From Dryomyza anilis (taxonomy: Eukaryota > Arthropoda > Insecta > Diptera > Dryomyzidae), in NCBI GenBank assembly GCA_951804985.1, contig OX638133.1:75088367-75152366 (forward strand): a DNA stretch of 64,000 nucleotides, given 5' to 3'. A program made the position numbers and the translations under genes. This document shows positions 11,724 through 23,779 of this stretch, one piece after another. The notes under the pieces were generated by a model. That model did no database searches. It had not been told where the DNA came from and worked only from the letters and a program-made list of their open reading frames with translations. The first letter of the stretch is position 1. Every line of letters starts with the position of its first letter.

Positions 11724-13719
11724 AATTTTTCTCCGGACTATATTATCCCAGCAATAATACCTGAAAAATGTCATTCCTATACAATATTACATATAAAATA
11801 CCTTTTTGGATATTTATTTTCCGTGACCATTCTCCCAGAGACATTTCTTTACCTGATAATTAATTCATCATTAAGACGATTCTTCCTCAGACAATTTTTT
11901 TCCAACATTTGTTTTTCGAAAAATTCTTTTCCTGCTAGTTTTATGCTGACAATACTAAATTGTCTCTTCCTGGGGACATTTATTCTTCGAGACAATTCTT
12001 TCCCGATGCTTCCAGAGACAATTAATCGACAATTCTATTCTGCTTTATAGATTTTTAGACTATAAAGAATTTTACTTCGAAGGCAAATCTTCTCCGAGGC
12101 AAATCTTCCCATATTTTAAAATATAAACATTTCATACTTTAAGTTGTTTTCTAAATGAAGTGCAAACATTTTATAATATTGAAAGCTACAAACAAATGAT
12201 CCAAAAATAAGGTAGTTATTGTATTTCTTTATGTACTAACTACAAATCAAATTCCAACAAATTTTCTAATTAAGCCACAACAGACACAATTTGCACAGAT
12301 GACATTAATTGCTTGTTGTGATTATTACACACTATACCAGCTCCATTCATATTGCTTCTTTGCCATGGGTACAGAAATTACAGACATTGTCGTGGCAACA
12401 CTCTGGACCAAACCACATTTGCTACCCAACTCTTTCACATCTATTTCAGCAACTATTTGTAGAACCCTTTTCGCATCCGTATTCACATCGTCAACACCAT
12501 CAGCAGCATCATCATCATCATCATCATCATCATCACTGTCATTCTCATGTAGTGGTAAATTTTATCTCGAAGCTAAATTTCAAATGTTGCTACATATTGA
12601 CAGATTTGTACGGAAACAACTACTTCCTTAATTGATACCACAGCAAAGCAAGTAGTTACAAAAGCAGTTACATTAGGTGATAAATCAACAACTGACATCA
12701 TTAAACCCATTTCTGACGTCTAACTCATCTTTGTCATTTGGTATTGCTCGTGTATGCAGGATTGTGTATTTTGTTGGGGTTTATTTTAACTGGAATGAAA
12801 TGAATGGTTTCTAATACTATGGACGGACCATTGTTGTTTAACTTAAAGAGGATTTTGAGTTTAAAGTCAGCATTAATTTGAGTAGGAAACATTTTAGTTT
12901 TTTTGATAAATATTTCGTATTTAGTAAATTTAAAATCATTTTAGTTTAAAATATTATTTATATTTTATAAAATATTTTATATTTTAGTAAAAAAAATTAC
13001 TTAATTACATAGTTTTCGTTTAGTTCACATTAGGCAATTCACATTAGGCTGAAGTTCACCAAAAAACCACATAAACTCACATATGTAAGTAGTAGGTATG
13101 CCCTTCCATGAGCATATATTTAGCACTTATCCCAGTAACCTCGAAAACCGTAAGGCATTTATTACGTACCCATAGCAGCTGTTGGAAAATGCTGCCGTAA
13201 TGTCCTGTGGTTTGCCTGCTGCTGATAATATTCACATTTATATTGTTTTCTATTTTCTTTAGTGTTTTTTTATTTTTTTGTGCACAACTCCTTTTTTTAT
13301 ATTCATAATTTATTAACGAGTCCTTTGCATACACACTTGGAGAGTAAAAGTCGCCATGCAGGATGCTGGTAAGTAGACTAAACTGCACAGCCTGGACCTA
13401 AACTGTATGGTGGCAATTTAGAACAAAAACTTTTGAAATTTATTGTTAGCAACTTGGTCTACATGGTGCAAGCATAACGTGAACGGAGTAGTTAGCAGTA
13501 AGTGAGTCGGCGAATAAATTTTTAAATTCAAGTACCCACAAAAATTTTTTTAACACGATTTTAAAACAATAGCTACAAATTTAAAATTTTGTTTATGTTT
13601 GTAATATTTAAAACAGTTCGTAATTGGTAGAAAACGTTGGTAGTTGGGTATATCCTATTTGAGAACTCTATAATTTAAACCTCGAAACTAAAAATATACG
13701 AAAAAAATACGAATAGTAA
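11724..13719. other. no recognised gene; short CATCAT microsatellite inside
   Basis: Non-coding. The 11730-12110 part has repeated GACAATTCTT and TCTTCC-like words, possibly a decayed relative of the TACGGGGAAGAATTC block found in the Helitrons. Two overlapping ORFs at 12299-12635 are carried through a CATCAT tract and do not look like real proteins. Confidence 0.4.
12498..12537 (+). repeat. (CAT/CAG)n microsatellite
   Basis: An ACCATCAGCAGCATCATCAT run continues as CAT units to about 12535. In translation it gives poly-Ser or poly-His, explaining the two spurious ORFs over it. Confidence 0.85.
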
Positions 13720-13939
13720 ATACTTGGTCCGTCTGTCAATCTATCTGTCTGTGTGTATGTGTGTCTGAGTGTCTGTCAGTCGGTCTATTTGTTCCAGCAT
13801 CACTTCTAAACCACTGAACCGATTTGAAATTTTGCACGAGTATACTGGAGTCCGGAGGGTGATTCGACAACAGGGCGTGGTACCTCCCATAAAACCTAAA
13901 CTTTGGACGCGTTATAACTTGGGACTTACACTTACTTAA

Positions 13940-14390
13940 AAAAAAATTACAAAAGCCAAAACTCAAAATCAAAAGCAAAAATCAAACACGTAAACAAAAA
14001 CATAAAACTAAAGTAATAACACAAAAACCACAACAAAATAAAAAAAGATGGAAATACAAAAACAAATGCAAATACAAATAACAAAAGCGTAACTACAAAA
14101 ACAAAAGCAAAACACAAAATCAAAAACACAACAAAAACAAAAACACAAAAGCAAAAACACAAAAGCAAAAATACAAAAGAAATAACACAAAGCAAAAGCA
14201 AAAATTAAAAGCAAATTCAAAAGCCCAAAATAAAAACTCAAAAACAAAAGCATAAAAACAAAATACAAAAGCAAAACACAAAAACGGAAATAAAGAGAAT
14301 AACAAAAACACAACAAAAAAAAAAACAAAAGCACATATAAAGTAAAAACACAAAAAGAAAGCGAAAACACAAAAACAAAAGCCACCATAG
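13940..14390 (+). repeat. A-rich (CAAAA/GCAAAA)n tract
   Basis: Irregular units of A3-A6 separated by single C, G or T. On the reverse strand it gives long Phe/Cys/Leu/Val-rich ORFs which are artefacts. Similar tracts are at 32750-33470 and 58215-58380. Confidence 0.85.
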
Positions 14391-14484
14391 AAGATACATA
14401 TCTTCTATGTATCAAGATGGTGTATGTCAACAGATATAATAGTGATTCAAGATATTTCACACCAGGGTAACAACCACCCCAAAT

Positions 14485-14680
14485 TCTTTAAACTCAACAC
14501 CCCAAAATTCACCAAATTAAAACTCACCACAATGAAACTCACCGCACCAAAATTCACCAAACTAAAATTTACCACACTAAAACTCACCACACTACAACTC
14601 ACCACACTAAAATTCAACACACTAAAATTCAATACACTAAAATTCACCACACTAAAATTCACCACACTAAAACTTTTACT
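14485..14680 (+). repeat. 15-bp minisatellite (CACCACACTAAAACT)
   Basis: About 13 units of a 15-bp period, with variants such as AAAATTCACCAAACT and AAAATTCAACACACT. It is followed at 14685-14785 by CTACGGGGAAGA-type units. The much larger homologue is at 58385-59475. Confidence 0.9.
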
Positions 14681-14954
14681 GGGAAAAACTCTACGGGGAA
14701 GAAATCTACGGGATGAGTTCTACGGGAAAGCGTTTTATGGGGAAGATTTTTACGGGGAAGATTTCTACTGGGAAGAATTCTAAGGGGAAGCGCAGTCTGA
14801 GAAAAAATTGGCTTTGAGAAAAGTTGTGTTGGCGGAGAATTAATTTTTGGTTACTACATTTATAAAACAAATAAAAACTTCCACAGCGATGAACGTGATA
14901 TAAATAATAAAAATGTTTTTTGGCACGAGTCGTGCACGGTATGAAATAAAACAC

Positions 14955-15380
14955 ATCTTGAAACAATTTCACATAAATTTAAAACAATTGTTACTAACAC
15001 AAACTTCAAAACAATTTTATTAATATTTAAAACAATTGATTTAAATTTTATTTTAGTAAAAGATATAAAAAATTATTTTATTTTTTTAATTTATAATTTT
15101 TTTGTATTATATTCTTATAAATGAAGTCAAAATATAGTCTTTTTTTATTTAAATTCTTCTTCTTTGGAATGGTATGTTCGTACTTGCTAAAGCCAATAAC
15201 TTATTTTACTAACAGTCATCATCAATCAATATTACTACTGCTTATTATGTTGGGTTTATATAATTTTATCCTTAAAAAAGGAGCTATGAATAATATGGCA
15301 GGTTGACATCGAACAAAAATATCTGTTTAACGCGTAAATGCTTCCCCAAGATACATTTCACACCATATATGCTGCATTCT
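14955..15380 (+). repeat. dispersed repeat, copy 2
   Basis: Homologue of 760-1140, starting with TTTAAAACAATT units and ending in the CTATGAATAATATGGCAGG and TGCTGCAT segments. It lacks the 17-bp hairpin of copy 1. Confidence 0.6.
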
Positions 15381-17516
15381 CGATTTTAAAACGAATGTAA
15401 TTAAATTTAAAACATTGACACGTACTGATAGACGATTTAAAGTCGAATTTAGAAATAAATTCGTATTTTTTGACAAATTTTGTATTTAATGAATTGTCGA
15501 AAATCTGATTTTTAATGAAAAGTTGACTTTAAATTGTCTATGATTATGGGCCATTGAGTTTAATTTCAGTTTTAAAAATTTGTTCTTAATTTTAAAATAT
15601 GTTTGTTTCTCAGATTAAACATGAAGTGACGTAAGAAAAACAAATTGCTTAAAAAGTAGAATTTACCTCTTATAATTGTTTCCCATAAAATTCTGCCCCA
15701 TAGAAGTGGTAAAATTTATTTTATTTGTTATAGAGTGGTGAGTTTTGATGTGGTCAGTTTCTGTGTACTGAAATTCAGTTTAATGAGTTTAAAAAATTTG
15801 GGGTTGATTTCTCTGTAATAACTGTCGATATACAGCATCTTCAAAATGTATCTTGTAGAGGAGGTGCCACACCCATATTCGGTAAGACCATTTATTATGG
15901 AGGATTACGATCGTATTAATAACACTATTTGAGCATATCTCGAGTTATGTTGTTAATTCAAACAAAATACTATAGAGCCTACTGGAAATTATATAGAAAT
16001 CAAATGTCTGTTTTGAGTTTTTTAATGTGAAAAATCTTGTAGCAAACGATATTTCACAATAAAAAACTTTAATTTTTTATTATTTATGATATATTTATTT
16101 AACAAAATCATTCGATAATAACGTACTCTTGCACCATTGAGCACTTTATAACGGATACTACCCATTGCCTGGTTACACAGTTTAAATTCCTAAATAATAA
16201 AATGTTTCTCTGCTGACACTGGTTGTGATCATTAATCATTACTTTATTTTTCACACATTTATATTACACACTTACTTCTGTTAATTTGGTTCGAAGTATC
16301 TGTGCCCTCTAGGTAAAACTGCTGCCAAACAGAGCAACACATAATCTGTTCGCTCTTATTCAATTCGCGTGAATCGATAAATTTTTCAAATCTCCGTTAT
16401 TAAGATCCCGTTTTGCGTAGCTAGTCAATTTACTACAACGAATAATCGAAGTTTCACTACTACGTTTAATCTCTTCATCACATAACTTATTTACTTTAGA
16501 TGATTTGGTAAGCTTCATGGAACCACTACATAAATTAACAGTTTATGTTTTTACACAGAGAAAAAAAAAATGTATACAGCAAATATAGTATGTTTACAAA
16601 GGCATATTTTACGCTCAACTCATAAATTTATTTTTCGATTTTTTTCTGGAAATAAAGTAAATGAATCTAAATAAATATTTTGATTTATGTTTTCATTATT
16701 TGTCAATAAAATCAATTATTTAGAACAAAAGTTTGTTTAGTAAAATTAAATTGAATTGTATGTGAATTTTAAGTAATTAACCAATGATTAAAATGAATAA
16801 AAATGTTTATCATGATTTTACACTAAGCCATAACAAAGTGCGTTCATGACCTATTTATATTTTTACGCGAATGGAAATTTACGCCTTACTGAACCTTACT
16901 ATTTTCTAAATTGTGAACTTATTTTAAGGTCGATCCAAACTGTTCCATTTGGCATGTGTCGTTAGTAGTTTGTACAAAAAATGAAGGAATTAGCTTGGAA
17001 TTAGCTTAGAGGTGATACATATACGTTATATTCTTTCATGAACAAATATTATACTACACAAACTGCACATTTTTTTTCGTTCATATATTTTTTAGAGTGT
17101 ACTTTACTTATTTACAGTAAATGTACATTTAATACTTGTATATGTTCATTTCTACAATTCGAAAAACGATCATACAAATGCGTTTTGACAGGACTTTTAA
17201 TTAAAATATCATTTTAATTATTAAATCTTCATTAAAAGTCATTGCAAGAGATTAAGTCAAAAGACATAATACAAAGATTTACTTGAAATAAACAAGTCTT
17301 TATTTTAGCTTTCGAATTCAGGTGTGAAATTTAATATTAACTGTAATCATGAAATAACCAATTTAATGGTTTTATATGCTGACATGTTTGTCGATTGCAA
17401 TTTGGGTGTAAGATTTGACTTTTAGTAAAAATCGATTTATTTTTATTGATCTATAAATGTAATTGATAATATTTATTATAATACTATATTTTAATAGATA
17501 TTATTTCGTCGTTGTA
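15381..17516. other. AT-rich, no recognised gene
   Basis: Mostly anonymous. From about 16553 (TACACAGAGAAAAAAAAAAT) a repeat edge of the CACNCAGAGAAAAA type may begin, followed by GTATGTTTAC and CATATTTT words resembling 40010-40140 and 48745-48990. A GC-richer stretch lies at about 16290-16500. Confidence 0.35.
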
Positions 17517-17707
17517 GTCACCAAATACATTTTTATGAAAACTTAATTTTCAAGTCTGTTGATTAGTATTAAAAAAAATTATAGTTGAAGAATCAATTAA
17601 TAGTTTTACATTTTCTTAACATGTGATAATCATGGTGGTAAAAAAATTTGTAATTAAATATTTAGAATTTTAAAATGTATTTGGTGACTTTTCGTTCTAC
17701 AACGACG
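17517..17707. mobile_element. 191-bp MITE
   Basis: The left end CGTCGTTGTAG and the block TCACCAAATACATTTT are matched at the right by AAAATGTATTTGGTGA and CTACAACGACG. The right arm has 8 extra bases between the two blocks. Non-coding. Confidence 0.7.
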
Positions 17708-17754
17708 ATTTATATTAAAAAAAAATGATAACTTAAAAAAAAATTTGCTTTAAA

Positions 17755-18195
17755 GCAGTAACCGCAAAGTACCGGAATCGGAACCGCATCCTGAACCGAT
17801 ATTTCAGAAATCTTGGAGACAGAAATGGAACCGTTTTTTTAGTCGACGTCAGTTACCGACAAAAACCGTATTGATTTTTTTGGAGCCGTAATCGGAACTG
17901 TTAATAAAAAATATGTGAAACCGGAATCGAGACCCATATAATTATTTTGTTTGGAACCGGAATCGAAACCGGAACTGCTATTTTAAAAATATTGGAAACA
18001 GAACTGGAATCGATATTTTATTCTCTGTCATACTCCGAAAAGAACTGAAATAGGAACTGTTTCGATTTTAGAACCGGATTCGAAACCCATATTTTTGTTT
18101 GGTTTCAAACCGGTATCAGAACCGCAACCACTATTTTAAAAATCTTGGAACCAGAACAGGAACTGGAACCAATGTTCAAAGAGTTTTAGTTCCTG
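17755..18195 (+). repeat. CGGAATCGGAACCG-type degenerate repeat
   Basis: Irregular units of ACCGGAATCGGAACCGC, AAATCTTGGAACCAGAA and CCGATATTTTAGT recur about every 60-80 bp. The same units are seen at 30950-31245 and, inverted, at 9640-9800. Origin unknown. Confidence 0.75.
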
Positions 18196-18245
18196 CTTTA
18201 AAGTGGCTTTCAGCAAAAAGTTTTACAGTTTATAAACACTAACCC

Positions 18246-19130
18246 TTATACAGTATACTGTTATACAGTATAACTATTATACTGTATAACTGTTATACAG
18301 TATAACTGTTATACAGTATAACTGTTATACAGTATAACTGTTATACAGTATAACTGTTATACAGTATAACTGTTATACAGTATAACTGTTATACAGTATA
18401 ACTGTTATACAGTATAACTGTTATACAGTATAACTGTTATACAGTTTAACTGTTATACAGTATAACTGTTATACAGTATAACTGTTATACAGTATAACTG
18501 TTATACAGTATAACTGTTATACAGTTTAACTGTTATACAGTATAACTGTTATACAGTATAACTGTTATACAGTATAACTGTTATACAGTATAACTGTTAT
18601 ACAGTATAACTGTTATACAGTATAACTGTTATACAGTTTAACTGTTATACAGTTTAACTGTTATACAGTTTAACTATTATACAGTATAACTGTTATACAG
18701 TATAACTGTTATACAGTATAACTGTTATACAGTATAACTGTTATACAGTATAACTAATTTACAGTATTACTGTTTTACAGTATAACTGTAATATAGTTAA
18801 CTGTTATATAGTTAACTGTTATATAGTATAAATGTTATTAGTACAACTTTTATATAGTATCGGTATGAATCCGACATAACTGGCAGGACCTCATCAGTAT
18901 CTTTAGAAGATTTCCTCCTCCGAAAGTTGAATAAAAGTATAACTGTTTTATAGTATAACTGTTGTACAGTGAAACTGTATTACTGTTATACTGTATAACT
19001 GTTATACAGAATACTGCATATACTGTATAACTGCTATACGGTATAACTGTTATACAGTAAAAATGTTATACAGTATAGCTGTTATACAGTACAACTTTAA
19101 TAGAGTAAAACTGTACAGTTAAACTGTAAT
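18246..19130 (+). repeat. 16-bp minisatellite (TATAACTGTTATACAG)
   Basis: A near-perfect core at about 18275-18770 has around 30 units. Decayed units continue to about 19130 after a non-repeat interruption at about 18858-18935. The unit is nearly self-complementary: ACTGT-TAT-ACAGT and TATAC-A-GTATA can both fold. A variant with ACAGTTTAAC occurs at 18441, 18521, 18633, 18649 and 18665, always at multiples of 16 bp. This indicates expansion by copying blocks of units. Confidence 0.95.
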
Positions 19131-20390
19131 AAATAATTATACTATTTTTTTATAAATTGCCCATTTCACAGTTAATGCTAATTATATTTCTGAAATACAA
19201 ATTTTATGCAGATATTAAATTTGTTGCAAACGAATTTAAAGTTGTTCAAACTATTTCAAGTAAAATAATATTTCAAAAGAACTCTACAAAAAGCTTGAAC
19301 AAAACAGCAGCAAACTACACAATGATGCCGACAACAGCAATAGCATTGTTGTCGTCGTCGTCAGCAACATAACCACAACATCAACAACAGTTGGCAAAAG
19401 ATTGTTTGGCACCATGTTCAACTAATTTAAATTGAAATTAAAATTGATTGCTTTTTAAACGCGTAGCAAAGTGGTGGAGGCACGTTCACAATGAAAACCA
19501 ATAAACAAACCTTAACAAAATTGTGGACAACTATTGAAACAGAAGTAGAAAAAAATTCACCGAAACACAAAAAACGAGAAAATAAAAAAATCACACATAA
19601 AACGTACGGTCTAAAGAGCCTAGTAAATTGTTTGCGCTAAGTATTCAATTTAAATTTATTTGCATTAAAAAACCGATGCGTTGTTGTGTTAGTTGGGTTT
19701 CGGGCAAGCGCGCTTTTGGCACTGGCGCAGTACACTCCGCCAATAGTTGGTCAACAACGATAATGAGACAATGTGTTCAATGCTAATGCGGCGGCTGCAA
19801 CTGTGGTTGTTGTGGTGGCAATGGCATTGGTTGCATCTGTTGTTGCTGCTGAAGCTGGTACTAATGCTGATGCCGATGCTATTGTTGCTTATGTTTTCAA
19901 CCAATTGTGGTTAAACGTTAAACAAATTTACGCTAAAATAAAACAAGAAAATAAAATAAAACGTGTAACCGACAAATGCACTTTGCTGTGCAACTGAAAT
20001 AACCAAAATCGTTAAAAAAAATAAAAAACAAATAAAATTCCGTTTATGGTTGCAAATGATGCATTGACACTTTGTAACAACTGACAATCAATGCGGCAGC
20101 AACAACTATAATAACAGAAAATTCTATTATAGCAGTTGCAATCATTCAAAATGTTTTTGATACAGGCAGGGATATGCGGAACAAAATATTTATAATAAAT
20201 CAACAAAAATTTAGGATTTTTGCAGAATTTTAAAAAAGATACTTTTAAAGGACATCAAATTTGAAGTTTCTGCCGTCCGACAAAATGTTTCAAATTTCGA
20301 TATACATGAACCAAATGATATAGGTCCTGAAGCTAGGCAAATGGAGTTAAACTGCATTTATTTTTTTTTTCGTGATCTCGTTTTACCTTT
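19131..20390. other. no recognised gene; trinucleotide-rich
   Basis: Short CAG/GTT/GTC-type trinucleotide runs occur around 19310-19390 and 19780-19900, common in fly non-coding DNA. The ORFs over them are low-complexity and not supported. Confidence 0.4.
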
Positions 20391-21136
20391 AAACCAGTTG
20401 GGAAGGTTAGATCACATGGGAAATTTTAAAGTAGGTGTAATTATGATAGTTAGGATTATCAAAATTATAGTCGGTCTAAGCCGACTATAAATACCCTACA
20501 CATATGTGTGGTTACCATTCAAAGTGATATATAGGTCACCAGGGTATACGAATCCTGAAAATAACTACAAACATTCAATCGCTGAAGAATTTCCATTCAT
20601 TTGATACCCATATTTACAAATGGGTAGGTGTACCGAATTTCGATTTTTTTTTTGTGAACCACAAGTCTTTTTGCCGGAAAACATTATTATAATGTATTTG
20701 AGCATGATATCAATATATATTTGACCAAAAAAGTTTACCTAAGCACGTATACATAAAAATTGATCTTTATATGTACATTTTATATGAGGTATTTGAACAT
20801 AAGTGGTCGGATCATAGGTCACAATGGACCGATCTCGCCAATTTTTTCGCACATACAGCGTAGGTATATTTGTAATCTAAGTTATAAGTTTCATTTATCT
20901 AGCTCTTCAATTTTAAAAGAAGTAGGGATTTCAACAGACAGACAGACAGACAGACAGACAGACGGACAGACAGACGGACAGACAGACGGACAGACGGACA
21001 TCGCTAAATCGACTCAAGAGGTCATGCTGATCAAGAATATATATACTTTTCCATACCGGAGATGCTTCCTTCTGGGTGTTACAAACGGCGTACCAAACTG
21101 AATATACCCTTTCACTCTTAGTGTAGGGTATAAAAA
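20391..21136 (+). mobile_element. mini-me/DINE-1-like element, type A, copy 2
   Basis: Nearly identical over its whole length to 2835-3560. It has the left AAACCAGTTGGGAAGG end, the GTCGG/CCGAC hairpin, and a longer (GACA)n(GACG)n tract at about 20937-21000. The right end is GTGTAGGGTATAAAAAA. Near-identity to copy 1 suggests both moved relatively recently. Confidence 0.9.
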
Positions 21137-21700
21137 AGGACTTCAAACTTACAAAGAATAATAATTTTTTGAAAATTGATTTAAATACCTTTAAATGTAC
21201 AATAATGTCGGTGTCAAATGAAAGAATTGGTGTCAATTGGCAATTTTATGATAAATTTTATTTTATCCTATCAGTACGAAATGTTGTCAATACTGTCCTT
21301 TTCAAACATTATCCTTCAATATCCTTTTAAATTAGCAATGAATAGTTCCGAAAGAAATATATGATAATAAGTGATATATGTAGTATAACATATCCAAATT
21401 TCATCCCCATATTAGTTAACGAATAAAAAAAATAGTTCTTTCTCCAATAACAATTTAATACATCGACCATATTTTAATATGAAGAACCATTTTTTGTAAA
21501 TTTAGACTACTGTGTTTCAGGAGATAATTGTCCGAATAAATTAAAAACATAAATACCAATAGTTTTTATAGTATTTTATTATATTGTTCGGATAATAAGG
21601 TAGTCAACATTATTTCAATAGGACATGTTATTGATAATATAGTAATTTTACTATTGTTTAAATAGTTTATTTTATAGTGCGTATAATGCAATATTGATTA
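21137..21700. other. AT-rich, no recognised feature
   Basis: Anonymous AT-rich DNA with TTATTATATTG-like words; nothing supportable. Confidence 0.35.
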
Positions 21701-21705
21701 TTAAT

Positions 21706-22031
21706 AGTTTGTGTCACATTAATTAAATCCATTAAACCATTAAAAACAATAAAAAAGTATTTTTTCCATGTTACTTAAAAAAAGAAGTATCGTATAGAAG
21801 ATAAATGCATAAAAAGGTATTCAAAAAACAGTAGGCGCTCTATTTCATTAGTATTAAAAAAGCCTTCACATTAATTAAACTAATATAATAATGTGATAAA
21901 ACCATTAAAACAATAAAAAGTATTTTTTCAATGTTACTTAAAAAAAGAAGTATCGTATAGAAGAAAAATGCATAAAAAGGTATTCAAAAAACAGTAGGCG
22001 CTCTATTTCATTAGTATTAAAAAAGCCTTCA
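21706..22031 (+). repeat. tandem duplication of ~160 bp
   Basis: Two units share AAAAAAAGAAGTATCGTATA, AATGCATAAAAAGGTATTC and CAGTAGGCGCTCTATTTCAT. TTACTTAAAA recurs at 21771 and 21934, and AGCCTTCA ends at 21868 and 22031, an offset of 163 bp. Divergence is low in the shared part; the joining sequence carries indels. Confidence 0.85.
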
Positions 22032-23350
22032 TGGTATGAACATTATTGTCCTTATAGTTTTATCATTTTATTTTAATATATTTTATTATCAGTATCTTAT
22101 ATAAAGCAAACTATTGATTTGTATTTATTTATTATGGCATCAATAGGATGAATAGGAGTTACGATTTTAATCTTTTAACATAATTTTATTAATAACTAAT
22201 AAATATTTTTAAATTTATTCATTTTCTAGACTTACTTCGTTGTAATCAAACTTTTAATTTGCAGACTTTAAATTATCACAGGAAGACAGCGCAAAAAATA
22301 GATTTCGATGATCCACTAAATCATTTCCATTTTGCATACTATTTTATTAATACTATATTATTGTGTAAAAAAAAAAATTTAATTATTAAAATTTATATAA
22401 AAAATATTATTGACTCATTTACATTTATTTAGATTTTCCATAATTCTAATATCATTTAGAATTAATAGGATTAATCCTGTTTAATGAATATGAAAATGTA
22501 TAATTTGAATAATATGTTCACATATAAATTTAATAGTTATAGCATTTAAAAATAATGTGATTTATTATTACTTTTAAATGATTTAAACTTTTGAATAAGT
22601 GTTGTAATATTTTTAAAATAATAGTCTAAATTATTCAATTAATAATTTTATCACATTGATATAATAGTAAAGTCAGTTTATCTTAATGTCAAAAACTATT
22701 GTGACATTCCAGTATTAATAGGACATCACATTCATGTTTAATTGTAAAAACTATTAACATCTACTGTGACTCCACTATAATATTAAACATTCCCGCACTA
22801 TAAAATTGAAAGGAAAAATCGCATTGACTAATTTTAATAATACAAAATCGTTGAATTAATAGGAGTTCCTATGGATTTCATTGTTTTATTTATTCTATGT
22901 TTACTTAAATTTAACCAAAATTTCACCAAAATTCAAGCTTTCCTTTAAATTTATGATAATTCCAAAACTTTTTATAATTTAATTGAATTAAGTATGTCTT
23001 TTAACTGTTAAAATATGTAAAAGATCTTACAAGATGTTTTTTTTACGATACAAAAATGAAAAATGTGTACAACATTTTTTAACGTATAACAGGTGCAGAA
23101 TTCTGAACAGAAGTAGAATTTTATATACAATTGTGTCAGGACTCAAAGAAACCAATAGTGAATTTAGAAAAATATTAAAATGGCTGTATCTCTACACGGA
23201 GCGCTTTAGAGGGTTCAAAGTTGGCATGTTGTCATATAACTCTTGACTTTATTAACCGATTTAAATAATTTAATTTTTTTTATTTCTACATGTAAAAATG
23301 ACCACTCTGGCAATATTTTATGTAAATGCTGAGTTTTAGTTACATGAGTA
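22032..23350. other. AT-rich, no recognised gene
   Basis: Non-coding AT-rich DNA with repeated AATAGGA/TCCTATTAA words, which may mark an old mobile element together with 21540-22030. No termini could be fixed. Confidence 0.35.
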
Positions 23351-23517
23351 ATGCCCGTAACTTCAACGAATAGATATCTACTGGTGCTTAGTTATCTATC
23401 GTGTAAGCAAAATTTCGTAACTTCAACGCATAGTTAAGGAGTAAAAACACCGGATAGGTAAGAGATATCTGTTCGGTACGAACACCAATAGATATCTACT
23501 CGTTGAAGTTACGGGCA
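23351..23517. mobile_element. 167-bp MITE
   Basis: The inverted termini are about 37 bp with few mismatches: ATGCCCGTAACTTCAACGA and TAGATATCTACTGGTG at the left, matched by CACCAATAGATATCTACTCG and TTGAAGTTACGGGCAT at the right. A third partial CGTAACTTCAACGCATAG lies inside. Confidence 0.8.
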
Positions 23518-23779
23518 TAAGTCAAGGTACGAAAATGGGAATTTGCACAAAGAAGTGGACATTATAAAAAACCTCGACGTGATATTAAAATTCTGTAAAT
23601 GAGGATATTCATTGTGTTTCAGTAGCTATCCAAAACTATAGGTGCGAAATTTTGTAATGAATTTTTGTTGAATTAGTAGCACGATTTTACGATTACTTTA
23701 AAAAAAATAGTGTTTTAAAAAAATTAACTGTTTTTAAAATATTTATACTTGTATTGTATAATTATCAAGGATTGAAACC

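Larger units (their letters stand above)
13720..14940 (+). mobile_element. Helitron-like element, remnant
   Basis: It has the same order of blocks as the better-preserved copy at 57987-59846: a GTCTGT-rich start, ACCGATTTGAAATTTTGCAC and a GGCGTGG...CCTCCCAT stretch. An A-rich CAAAA tract, a 15-bp minisatellite, CTACGGGGAAGA units and AGTCTGAGAAAAAATTG follow. The terminal hairpin GCACGAGTCGTGC is at 14923-14935. The final CTAG is missing, because the sequence diverges five bases after the hairpin. It encodes no Rep/helicase. Confidence 0.75.

Noticed and set aside
12299..12635. Two overlapping ORFs with poly-Ser and poly-His
   Set aside because: Both frames are opened by a CAT microsatellite and the rest has no recognisable domain.
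13947..14460. Phe/Cys/Val-rich membrane-like ORFs on the minus strand
   Set aside because: Translation of an irregular A-rich tract; no start context and no conserved pattern.
18246..19130. CRISPR-like array
   Set aside because: Units are contiguous without spacers, and the context is a eukaryotic nuclear genome.
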